From CAYZJV01 sp964616275 (GTDB taxonomy: Bacteria; Spirochaetota; Spirochaetia; Sphaerochaetales; Sphaerochaetaceae): a stretch of 11,521 nt of DNA. The notes beneath the pieces were generated by a model. That model had not been told where the DNA came from. It worked only from the letters and a program-made list of their open reading frames with translations, and searched no databases. Each line of letters starts with the position of its first letter. Within the stretch, counting starts at the first letter, position 1. The translations under genes were made by a program, and so were the position numbers. This document shows, one piece after another, positions 1 through 6,896 of this stretch. The stretch spans positions 1 through 11,521 of the forward strand of contig CAZTUL010000067.1 of the NCBI GenBank assembly GCA_964616275.1, written 5' to 3'.

Positions 1-1
1 G

Positions 2-418
2 GTGGGAATACGCAATTTTACCGACGAAGAATTAGGTATCCGTAATAGGTACCTGGTACGTAATATTGATGCTTCTATGATTGATCGTCTAAATCACTCG
101 AATGAAAGATTTTCCCGCCTCTCACTTCCAGATAATTTCCCAAAGCAACTCTATATTACATTTGACGTTGACGCATTCGATGCATCGCTCATGCCAGCGA
201 CAGGGACCCCAGAACCTGGTGGATTACAATGGTGGGATGCCGTACTTCTTCTTGAACAATTAACAAAAGGACGAACGATTATGGGTTTTGATGTCGTTGA
301 ACTTGCTCCTGTGCCTCATCTTCACCACTGCGATTACGTTGCAGCAAAAATCACCTATTTCCTTATGGGTCTTACAGCACGAAGAAACCAATACCTTCAT
401 GATCATATTTCTTTTTAA
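2..418 (+). CDS. Arginase/agmatinase-family ureohydrolase, 3' part only
   Basis: C-terminal part of a manganese-dependent ureohydrolase (arginase, agmatinase or a relative), an enzyme family that hydrolyses a guanidino or formimino group to release urea or formamide. The frame is open to the window edge and the first visible residues (GIRN, then a TDEE-like stretch) match an internal segment of the family, so the GTG at position 2 is not taken as the start. The metal-binding signature TFDVDAFD (about residues 53-60 of the fragment) is followed by ATGTPEPGG. The downstream FDVVELAPV block is the other family hallmark. These sequences include the two metal-ligand aspartates of the DxD motif. 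Substrate cannot be decided from this half: the GTGTP-like loop favours agmatinase or arginase types. The gene ends in TAA at 416-418, 47 bp inside the oppositely oriented PII-like gene, and no terminator hairpin follows. Confidence 0.88.
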   Translation: MGIRNFTDEELGIRNRYLVRNIDASMIDRLNHSNERFSRLSLPDNFPKQLYITFDVDAFDASLMPATGTPEPGGLQWWDAVLLLEQLTKGRTIMGFDVVELAPVPHLHHCDYVAAKITYFLMGLTARRNQYLHDHISF

Positions 419-644
419 CTAGGGCAATTGCTTCTTCAATCTGTGAAATAACCCGATCTTCACAATAAATAATCATAACAAAATTCTCTTCCGGCCAGAC
501 ATCATCACCAAGCTTAGGATTAGTTTCACCCCACCCATGCGCAGTAGGAATAATGGTGTAGTGAGAAGGTACCCGGTACAAAGTTAATGCTTCGAGAATA
601 TCATCTTTAACTGCCTGGGCAGCCATTATTTCAACTCGCTTCAT
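372..644 (-). CDS. PII-like, RND-transporter-associated small protein (PG0541-like)
   Basis: A 90-residue cytoplasmic protein resembling the PII-like family named after PG0541, typically encoded beside RND exporters. By fold it would be a small ferredoxin-like oligomer that could sense a ligand or gate the pump; its true role is not established. Visible traits: an N-terminal beta strand (MKRVEIMAA), a helix (DDILEAL), a central flexible loop with AHGWGE and a conserved-looking LGDDVWPEEN stretch at the PII T-loop position, then strand and helix (MIIYCED, IEEAIALVKKK). I chose the ATG at 644 because GAGGAGGAGG lies just upstream on the minus strand inside the end of the RND gene; the open frame extends 12 codons further but would overlap the pump gene. 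The pump stop codon and this ATG are one base apart, so translation is probably coupled. Last gene of the efflux operon; its 3' end overlaps the ureohydrolase gene. Confidence 0.8.
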   Translation of the reverse strand: MKRVEIMAAQAVKDDILEALTLYRVPSHYTIIPTAHGWGETNPKLGDDVWPEENFVMIIYCEDRVISQIEEAIALVKKKYDHEGIGFFVL

Positions 645-645
645 C

Positions 646-3600
646 CTAGACCTCCTCCTCAGTTTCAACAAAGTTAGCAATATCTTCTACATCAAACCGT
701 TTCTTGTCGCTATTGAATAATCTATACAGTGTAGGAGTAAGGAATATGGTCATTAACGTACTGATGGCCATTCCTCCCACAATCGTCTGACCAATAGGTT
801 GTATCTGTTCAGCTCCCTGTCCACCAAAAAATGCAAGCGGCAACATCCCAAAAATTGTGGTAAGACTCGTCATGAGTATCGGCTTCAACCGGCTTCCCCC
901 TGCTTCAATACACGCTGAGCGGATATCGAGACCACGTTTTCTCAGAAGATTGATATATTCAACAAGGACAATACCATTATTCACCACAATACCGGCAAGA
1001 ATAACAGTCCCTATAGCACTGATTAAACTAAAAGCCTCTCCCGTAATCACATATATGCCAACAATACCAATAATCATCAGAGGCATAGACAACAAAATAA
1101 TGAACGGATTTCTGAACGATTCAAACAAACTAGCCATAACTCCGAATACAAGCACAATTGCCAGCACAAGAATTATTCCCACATGCTGGAACATCGCACT
1201 CATATCGGCAAAATCCCCTCCAAAATCGACAAAAACAGCATCATCCTTAATGAGGTACTCATCGAGAGTCGAACGGATATCTGCTTCTGCAGAGGCCGAT
1301 GCGTAACCGGGAGCCAATCCACCTACGACATGCACTGCCCGCATCTCGTCTTCACGTCCAATCGAAACAGGACCGGTAGAACGACTCAACGTTGCAAAAT
1401 TAGCCAATGACACCTTCTGCCCAGATGCCGTTCTCACAAACAGTTTTTCAAGATCAACTTGATCAGATCGATCCTCTTCGCGAAGAATAACCACAACATC
1501 GGTCTCCTGACCATCCGCCTTGAGTCTTGTTGCTGTTATACCATTTATACTGTTGCTGATTTCACTCGCAATACCCTGCATGGTAAGCCCATACGCATAT
1601 GCACGATCACGATCAATCTCAATCTGCAGCTGGGGTAGACCACTGTTAAAATCCATACGTGGCTCTGTAACTCCAGGAACATGCTCAGCGATCAAAGCTT
1701 GTATCTGGCTCGCAGTATCGACTGCAAGCTGCAGATTATCCGACTTTACGACTACATCCACTGGATTCATATTCCCTAAACCCATGGACATGGTTGAAAA
1801 TGAGAACGATGCTGCAGGATAACGATCAAAATAGGTACGCAGTTTCTGTTGAATGGTGAACATATCATCAATCTGATCTTCTGAATCGGGCAAGGAAATC
1901 TGAAGAGATCCCCCATTTGAGCCTCCTCCGAATAATCCTCCACCACCAACAGTTACGATAATATCCTTGTATCCTTTAATATCCTGCCGGGCAAAAGACT
2001 CCAATTCCATAAGCATCGCTTCGGTTGACGCCAAAGATGTTCCCTCAGGCAATGTTACTTGCAGGGAAACTGAAGTCTCACTCATTGTAGGATACAATGT
2101 GGTCTGAACAGATGTGGTAAAAGCCTGGAAGGTAATAACCAAAATAAGTGCAACAAGCAAAACAGTCAGCCAACGGTAATCAATACACACAGCGAGTACA
2201 CGTTTATATCCCCTATCTAACGCCTCAAAAGAACGCTCCATGATAGAATCAATCCACCTTAGCAGGCGCAATCGAAGCGGTTTCTGCTTTCTGGTGTACA
2301 CACGAACATATGAACTGGTAAGTACAGGAATGAGCGTCACAGAAACAACCAACGAAGAAAGAAGCGAGATGATAATTGTACCAGCCATAGGAGTTAGAAT
2401 CTCACCGAGCATTTCCAAGTTATTTCTCAGCAACACAATCGGAACAAAGACACAGACAGTCGTGAGAGTAGATGCCGTAATCGCTACAATCATCTCTTTT
2501 GTTCCCAGGACCGCCGCCGTTTTCAGTTTTGATCCACGTTCTCTGTAACGGAAAATATTTTCTAGAACAACTATTGAACTATCTACAGTCATCCCCAGGC
2601 CCAGAATCAACCCAGTCAGAGTCATGAGATTCAACGTATAGTCAAAAAAGAACATAACTAAAATTGTCATAAGTAATGAAATAGGGATTGATACTCCAAT
2701 GATAAATGTTGACTTAAGGCTTCTGAGGAAAATAAACAGTACTATCATAACCAATACAACACCATAGAGCAGTGACTGATATACCGTATTCATGGTGGTA
2801 TCAATCATCGTGGTCGTATCGATGATTACCGATAACTCCACGGAATCGGGGAGCTCTCTATTCAGCTCTTCAAGGGTTTCATGAAGACTCTTGGCAACCT
2901 GTACACTATTGGCATCAGATTCCTTTGAGACCGAAATATAAACTCCCGGCTCACCGTTTATATACACTTGGCTGTCGGCATCTTTAAAAGCGTAGGAGAC
3001 TTCGGCAATATCGGCAACAGTGACTGTCGAAGTTGAGGTAACACGGCCATAGGCATCGGTCTGTGGAATCGACAAAATCATCGCGTTGCGGATATCGTCA
3101 AGCCCCTTGAACTCGGCATCTGTTCGTACTAAATAATCAATAGCACCTTCGGTAATAGACCCAGAACCAATTTGATAGTTTTGCGGATTGAGTACTTGTG
3201 CAACCTGTGAAAGAGTAATGCCATAAGCTTCCAGGCGGTTTTGCTGTACTGCAACACGAACATATTCATCCTGCCCACCGTTTACTTCGGTGGAAGAAAC
3301 TCCAGATACGCGGTCAAGTCGTGTTTGCACAATATCCTGAGCAATTCTTCTCAAGTCGTTTGCACTCTGTCCTGTTTTCCCAATGACGGCAATATTCATT
3401 ACCGGAACCATGTTGGTGTTGAGTTTAAAAATTGTCGGGTTCGAAGCACCGTCTGGTAGAAAGTCGGAAACAAGATTTAAATTATCATCAATAGAACGTG
3501 ACGCCTGATCAAGATCAGTACCGTAGTTAAATTCAATCATAATGATACTCAGTCCCTCGGATGAGGTCGATGTGAGGTTATTAATTCCACCGACATTGGA

Positions 3601-3813
3601 AATAACGCCCTCAATCGGTTTAGTTACCGTTTCCTCCATGGTTTCAGGACTTGAACCGCTGTATGTTGTAAATACTATGACCATAGGCAAATCCATCTCT
3701 GGAAATAGTTCAACTGCAAGATTTGGAAACACAACTAAAGCGAGTGCTGTTAACAGTATATATATAACGATAATCGTTGTAGGTCGATGGACAATCGTAT
3801 TGGTAAGACTCAT
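646..3813 (-). CDS. RND-family efflux pump, inner-membrane permease
   Basis: Inner-membrane proton-driven exporter of the hydrophobe/amphiphile RND superfamily (AcrB/MdtB/SwrC-like), 1055 residues, the normal full length. The two-fold repeat is clear: a first membrane helix near residues 11-31, a large periplasmic loop to about 345, helices 2-6 (about 345-500), a second helix 7 near 547-568, a second periplasmic loop to about 875, and helices 8-12 to about 1033. In TM4 the motif GMTVDSSIVVLENI keeps one aspartate (D411, equivalent to AcrB D407) with serine at the D408 position. In TM10 the motif is IVVNNGIVLVEYI, so asparagine (N945) replaces AcrB K940. R975 matches AcrB R971. This pattern belongs to a known RND subgroup rather than to a dead pump. 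A GAGG ribosome site lies 6-9 nt before the ATG. The adaptor gene ends 14 nt upstream and the PII-like gene starts 1 nt after. Substrates cannot be read from sequence. Confidence 0.95.
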   Translation of the reverse strand: MSLTNTIVHRPTTIIVIYILLTALALVVFPNLAVELFPEMDLPMVIVFTTYSGSSPETMEETVTKPIEGVISNVGGINNLTSTSSEGLSIIMIEFNYGTDLDQASRSIDDNLNLVSDFLPDGASNPTIFKLNTNMVPVMNIAVIGKTGQSANDLRRIAQDIVQTRLDRVSGVSSTEVNGGQDEYVRVAVQQNRLEAYGITLSQVAQVLNPQNYQIGSGSITEGAIDYLVRTDAEFKGLDDIRNAMILSIPQTDAYGRVTSTSTVTVADIAEVSYAFKDADSQVYINGEPGVYISVSKESDANSVQVAKSLHETLEELNRELPDSVELSVIIDTTTMIDTTMNTVYQSLLYGVVLVMIVLFIFLRSLKSTFIIGVSIPISLLMTILVMFFFDYTLNLMTLTGLILGLGMTVDSSIVVLENIFRYRERGSKLKTAAVLGTKEMIVAITASTLTTVCVFVPIVLLRNNLEMLGEILTPMAGTIIISLLSSLVVSVTLIPVLTSSYVRVYTRKQKPLRLRLLRWIDSIMERSFEALDRGYKRVLAVCIDYRWLTVLLVALILVITFQAFTTSVQTTLYPTMSETSVSLQVTLPEGTSLASTEAMLMELESFARQDIKGYKDIIVTVGGGGLFGGGSNGGSLQISLPDSEDQIDDMFTIQQKLRTYFDRYPAASFSFSTMSMGLGNMNPVDVVVKSDNLQLAVDTASQIQALIAEHVPGVTEPRMDFNSGLPQLQIEIDRDRAYAYGLTMQGIASEISNSINGITATRLKADGQETDVVVILREEDRSDQVDLEKLFVRTASGQKVSLANFATLSRSTGPVSIGREDEMRAVHVVGGLAPGYASASAEADIRSTLDEYLIKDDAVFVDFGGDFADMSAMFQHVGIILVLAIVLVFGVMASLFESFRNPFIILLSMPLMIIGIVGIYVITGEAFSLISAIGTVILAGIVVNNGIVLVEYINLLRKRGLDIRSACIEAGGSRLKPILMTSLTTIFGMLPLAFFGGQGAEQIQPIGQTIVGGMAISTLMTIFLTPTLYRLFNSDKKRFDVEDIANFVETEEEV

Positions 3814-3827
3814 ATGGTTCCTCTTCT

Positions 3828-4757
3828 TTAGTCGACGACACGAACAGTAACACCATCGGTCAAGAGTGTTTGTCCCTGAATTACTATGCGATCATCTGAA
3901 GAAAGACCGGATGTAACTTGCACTAAGTCCTCTACGACGAGCCCAAGGGTGATGTTTTTCCTTCGTGTAACATCCTGATTGTCTATGGTGTATACATATG
4001 CCTGGCTACCTTCATAGAGAATACTTGCTCGATCAATAATGAGAGCATCTTCGACAGTTTCGGTATGAAGTACTACTGATGGGAACATGCCCACCTTCAC
4101 TAACTGATTTGGATCTTCCACATCTATGCCAATGGTTAAGGTTCGAGTAACTGGGTTAAGAACCGGACTTACTCGAGTAACAACTCCCGAAAATTCTTCA
4201 TCAGGGTATGCCTGGAATGTGGCACGGGCTTGTGTGCCAACACCAATTTTTCCTACATAACGTTCTGGAATCGCAGTTTCAATTTCAAGATCCCCAAGCA
4301 TCCCTATACGAATTAAGGCAGTTTGCTGAGAAACAGTCGAGCCTGTAGAGAAGTGAACAGCAAGAACGGTCCCATCAACCGGACTTTTCACCTCTATTTC
4401 CTTAAAATTCGCTCCAGGTCGCGATGGATCCACTCGTGCAAAAACCTGATCAGCTGAAATCCGATCTCCAACTTTTACACTCATATAGGTGAGCTTTCCA
4501 ACATTTTCTGGATAAATATCAATAGATTCCCGATCCACAACATCTCCATTCACCTGGATGAATCCTTGAAGAGAATCAATCGAAACCGGCTTCGTTTTAA
4601 CAGATAATAACGATACTTCTGTTTCGGGTTCACCAGTCAGTTGAGCCAGCTGCTGTTCGAATGGATTAAGCACCACCACTGCTATGGCAGCAAGTATGAG
4701 AATTAGCAGGATAATAAGGCCAACCCTGCTCTTTTTCTTTTTTGTATTCGTATTCAT
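3828..4757 (-). CDS. RND efflux membrane-fusion (adaptor) protein, hairpin-less
   Basis: Periplasmic adaptor of the RND tripartite exporter, 309 residues, linking pump to outer-membrane channel. A basic N-terminus (KKKKSR) precedes one membrane helix (about 12-30) with no lipobox cysteine, so it is an inner-membrane-anchored adaptor. Lipoyl half-motifs lie at about 85-111 (VGKLTYMSVKVGDRI ... VFARVD) and 121-151 (VKSPVDGTVLAVHFSTGS), followed by beta-barrel (about 155-235) and membrane-proximal domains. The two half-lipoyl segments are separated by only about 10 residues, whereas most adaptors carry a coiled-coil hairpin of 60 or more there. Borrelia BesA is a known adaptor of this hairpin-less type. 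Total length is correspondingly short for the family. An AAGGAG ribosome site lies 9 nt before the ATG. The channel gene ends 22 nt upstream and the pump starts 14 nt downstream. Confidence 0.93.
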   Translation of the reverse strand: MNTNTKKKKSRVGLIILLILILAAIAVVVLNPFEQQLAQLTGEPETEVSLLSVKTKPVSIDSLQGFIQVNGDVVDRESIDIYPENVGKLTYMSVKVGDRISADQVFARVDPSRPGANFKEIEVKSPVDGTVLAVHFSTGSTVSQQTALIRIGMLGDLEIETAIPERYVGKIGVGTQARATFQAYPDEEFSGVVTRVSPVLNPVTRTLTIGIDVEDPNQLVKVGMFPSVVLHTETVEDALIIDRASILYEGSQAYVYTIDNQDVTRRKNITLGLVVEDLVQVTSGLSSDDRIVIQGQTLLTDGVTVRVVD

Positions 4758-4779
4758 AAGCTAAAGCTCCTTCTCAATT

Positions 4780-6108
4780 TCATAACTCATTCACATCAAG
4801 TTGCAAGTCGTAGGCCAAATCAACCAGAGCACTAGCGTATTGAAAGGATAATAATAGAAGGCTCTGTTCAGCCAGGAGCACATCCTGTTGTGCCTTCTCG
4901 ACTGAAAAATAATCGACATATCCAGATTCGTACTGCAGCGTATTCATTTCATATACACGTTGTGATAGTGTAAGATTTGATCCAGCTACGTGCATCTGTT
5001 TCTGAAGATTTTCCAAAGTTCGAACTTGCGTAATGAGTGATTGTTCTAGTTGTATCTTGGTTTGCTCTCTCTCTAATTGGAGTTTTCGTAACGAGTCGTC
5101 CATTTTTGCTAAGGAGACCTTCGTTCGACTATTGGGGATATGCCCATCAAGCGGAACAATTACACTTACTGAATATTGGAAAGCATCGGTCCAAGTACCT
5201 GTTGGTATAGGCGGCCCTCCAAAAGGGTTTGCCATTGGATCACTCTTTATGGCATCAGTGTTAATGGTGTACCCTGTAGAAAGTCGAAGTGTCGGAGTCA
5301 GAGCATTCTTTGCTTGAGCCTTCTTCCCACTCTCTATTGATGCTGCATTGAGTGCATACAACTGTAGTGTGCGAGTAGAAGAGATGTACTGCTTCAATGA
5401 TTCTAGCGTATGGGTCAGTTTCCAGTCAGGCAAATCACCATGAACCACAATATCAGCATCCAAAGCTAATCCAAGTAATGCTTTGAGAGAAAGCAATTTC
5501 CCTTCATACGAAATCTCTGCCTGATGATATTCGGGTAACAGTCGATCAATGCCAAGCTGTGCCGTGAGCAAATCTAAATCAGATGCAAATCCAGCCTCAT
5601 AGTTTGCTGCAACTTTCTCAAATTGTTTCTGTGCAAGTTCAATATTCCGTTCCTGAATAGTGAGATTTTCTTTCTCTGAAATAAGTGCAAAAAATAATTT
5701 TGTTACACTCCGTTCGATTTCTGCTTGTGCCTGAGCGTACGTGACTTGCTTAATTTCGTAGGAAAGATTGTAGGTTTCTAACTGATCTCGAACAGCAAGA
5801 TTAAGTGGAAAATCCACCGATAAGCCAGCCTGCAACCCTGAGATGGTAGTAGAAGCATCCGAAAAGACCCCCATCTGTCCACCATGCGAAAGAGAGAGAT
5901 TTACAGAAGGGATAAACAAATTCCAAGAGGTATCCACATCTCGTCTAGCCTGATTCACATCTATAAATTGAGACTGTAAACTCAAGTTATGTTCACGTGC
6001 CATATCAAGAGCAGTTTCGAGAGTTAGGTTGACTTGTTCAGCACTCAACGTAAACAGAGCACAACAAAAAACCAACCCAAGCACACATGCATATGTAAAT
6101 TTTTTCAT
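4780..6108 (-). CDS. TolC-family outer-membrane efflux channel
   Basis: Outer-membrane factor of the tripartite exporter, 442 residues, the usual size for TolC-like proteins. A Sec signal peptide is visible (KK, then a hydrophobic run to about residue 22, cleavage probably after LSA). The mature protein shows the two-fold OEP repeat: helix-rich segments with NYEAGFASDLDLLTAQ (about 169-184) and its second-half counterpart QYESGYVDYFSVEKAQQDV (about 392-410). Beta-barrel-type alternating stretches occur near 67-103 and 272-320, the latter with a long Pro/Gly-rich loop (NPFGGPPIPTG). Start ATG has GAGG 8 nt upstream. It is the first gene of the operon: the promoter candidate lies about 30-60 nt upstream and the adaptor gene follows after 22 nt. 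Its adaptor lacks the hairpin that normally docks to the channel tip, so channel-adaptor contact may be unusual (inference). Confidence 0.92.
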   Translation of the reverse strand: MKKFTYACVLGLVFCCALFTLSAEQVNLTLETALDMAREHNLSLQSQFIDVNQARRDVDTSWNLFIPSVNLSLSHGGQMGVFSDASTTISGLQAGLSVDFPLNLAVRDQLETYNLSYEIKQVTYAQAQAEIERSVTKLFFALISEKENLTIQERNIELAQKQFEKVAANYEAGFASDLDLLTAQLGIDRLLPEYHQAEISYEGKLLSLKALLGLALDADIVVHGDLPDWKLTHTLESLKQYISSTRTLQLYALNAASIESGKKAQAKNALTPTLRLSTGYTINTDAIKSDPMANPFGGPPIPTGTWTDAFQYSVSVIVPLDGHIPNSRTKVSLAKMDDSLRKLQLEREQTKIQLEQSLITQVRTLENLQKQMHVAGSNLTLSQRVYEMNTLQYESGYVDYFSVEKAQQDVLLAEQSLLLLSFQYASALVDLAYDLQLDVNEL

Positions 6109-6138
6109 ACCATTAGCCTCATAAGTTCCAACTATTCA

Positions 6139-6167
6139 AGGATAATCATATGCATATAATTAATCAA
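6139..6167 (-). promoter_or_regulatory. Candidate sigma70-type promoter of the efflux operon
   Basis: On the minus strand TTGATT (6167-6162) is separated by exactly 17 nt from TATCCT (6144-6139). The predicted start lies about 25 nt before the channel ATG. Only 4 of 6 bases match consensus in each hexamer, so this is a moderate candidate, but it is the only good spacing in the 81-nt upstream region, which is very AT-rich. Confidence 0.4.
6143..6162. promoter_or_regulatory. 20-bp near-palindrome in the operon promoter, possible operator
   Basis: TAATCATATGCATATAATTA is an inverted repeat matching at 9 of 10 position pairs, with a perfect 10-bp core ATATGCATAT at 6148-6157. It fills the spacer between the candidate -35 and -10 elements. 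A dimeric repressor, as is common for efflux operons, could bind here. No regulator gene is in the window, and AT-rich DNA makes chance palindromes more likely. Confidence 0.35.
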
Positions 6168-6188
6168 TAATACTCAGAAAAATTACAT

Positions 6189-6229
6189 AAAAAATGAGGC
6201 AGCATCAGGATTTATCCCAAAACTGCCTC
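6189..6229 (-). terminator. Rho-independent terminator of the small membrane-protein gene
   Basis: On the minus strand GAGGCAG (6229-6223) pairs with CTGCCTC (6202-6196) around a 20-nt loop that can itself pair in part (GGAT/ATCC), followed by A and six T. It lies 22 nt after the stop codon at 6251 and separates that unit from the efflux operon. Confidence 0.8.
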
Positions 6230-6250
6230 TTCTTCCGATTCAAACGTTTT

Positions 6251-6697
6251 CTAATCTCTTAAAATCCAAACGGTAGAATGACCTTTTTTATCACCACGAC
6301 AGGGAGGGAATCTGTTTCCTTCTTGCATTTTGACAGTTCGTTTTGGATGGTCTTTGCACACATACCTTCCAGATTTTTCACATGCAGCTCCTGTTCGAGT
6401 GCGAATCTCATCATCTTCATCAACTGTTACTTTTTTTTCTTCCTGCTTTAAGGCAGTAGGTGTAACAGGAATTGGTTCTGGTACCGATTCAATAATCGGT
6501 ATACTTGGCTCCTTCTCGGACGAACTTGAGTTCTTCAGCTGAAGATATTTAAACCAGACTAGTGCAATGAGTGCAAAGAAAATTACAATTGAAAAGATAT
6601 TCAGCGTAGTATTGGAGTTGCTGACTACGAGAATAATTACAAGCACCACGAGAAGAATGATTGTGCGTACGATTGGTTTTTTGAGCGATGTATCCAT
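6251..6697 (-). CDS. Small two-helix membrane protein with C-terminal Cys/His module
   Basis: Unassigned 148-residue protein. Two membrane helices lie close together near the N-terminus (about 10-26 and 31-49), followed by a Ser/Glu/Pro-rich linker (about 55-95) and a compact basic C-terminal module (about 100-148). That module contains TGAACEKSGRYVC, DHPKR, GNRFPPC and GHSTVWIL, with C106, C114, H117, C133 and H140 as possible metal ligands. The pattern 'SG-x-Y-x-C ... G-x-x-FPPC ... W' recalls small zinc-ribbon-like modules in other bacteria. I recall the pattern but cannot verify a family, so no function is assigned. The loop between helices is only a few residues, so the tail is expected in the cytoplasm if the basic N-terminus is inside. 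AGGAGG lies 9 nt before the ATG. It forms its own transcription unit between two terminators, with promoter at 6812-6840. Confidence 0.85.
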   Translation of the reverse strand: MDTSLKKPIVRTIILLVVLVIILVVSNSNTTLNIFSIVIFFALIALVWFKYLQLKNSSSSEKEPSIPIIESVPEPIPVTPTALKQEEKKVTVDEDDEIRTRTGAACEKSGRYVCKDHPKRTVKMQEGNRFPPCRGDKKGHSTVWILRD

Positions 6698-6805
6698 GAT
6701 TCTAAGCCTCCTGTCTTCTTGCTTTTCCTAAAGAGTCAGGGAAGCGTTCATTTCTTCTCATCAAAGAAGTAACACATGGTGTATTAAGAGATGAACTTCT
6801 CCTAC
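6698..6805 (-). promoter_or_regulatory. About 105-nt untranslated leader with pairing potential
   Basis: From the predicted start near 6805 to the ATG at 6697 the mRNA would carry a leader of about 105 nt, long for a small gene. It contains a short hairpin (CTTCT/AGAAG), a possible longer-range pairing of GTTCAT with ATGAAC, and a nine-codon open frame (ATG at 6777, stop ending at 6748) without a ribosome site. No known riboswitch or leader class is recognised. Confidence 0.25.
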
Positions 6806-6811
6806 CTCCAT

Positions 6812-6840
6812 ATTGTACACTACAGTAAAGGATTACTCAA
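6812..6840 (-). promoter_or_regulatory. Sigma70-type promoter of the small membrane-protein gene
   Basis: TTGAGT (6840-6835) and TACAAT (6817-6812) are separated by 17 nt on the minus strand. The -10 matches consensus at 5 of 6 bases. It sits directly after the terminator of the nucleotidase gene, as expected for a fresh transcription unit. Confidence 0.6.
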
Positions 6841-6845
6841 ATACT

Positions 6846-6876
6846 AAAACAGCCGCCCGATATATTCGAGCGGCTG
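6846..6876 (-). terminator. Rho-independent terminator of the nucleotidase lipoprotein gene
   Basis: On the minus strand CAGCCGC-T-CGA pairs with TCG-G-GCGGCTG around a five-base ATATA loop, giving an 11-bp stem with one G-U pair. It is followed by TTTT and lies about 20 nt after the stop codon at 6897-6899. Confidence 0.88.
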
Positions 6877-6896
6877 GGAAAATCATAGGTAAAGTA

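Noticed and set aside
645..680. 12-codon N-terminal extension of the PII-like gene
   Set aside because: It overlaps the end of the RND gene, adds an Arg/Leu-rich stretch not expected in the family, and the ATG at 644 has an excellent ribosome site.
857..1306. 149-codon plus-strand frame opposite the RND gene
   Set aside because: Antisense shadow of the pump's membrane helices; composition is a reverse-complement artefact of hydrophobic codons.
6748..6777. Nine-codon upstream frame (MCYFFDEKK) in the leader of the small membrane-protein gene
   Set aside because: There is no ribosome site at a workable distance and no run of one amino acid typical of attenuation leaders, so it is not called as a gene.
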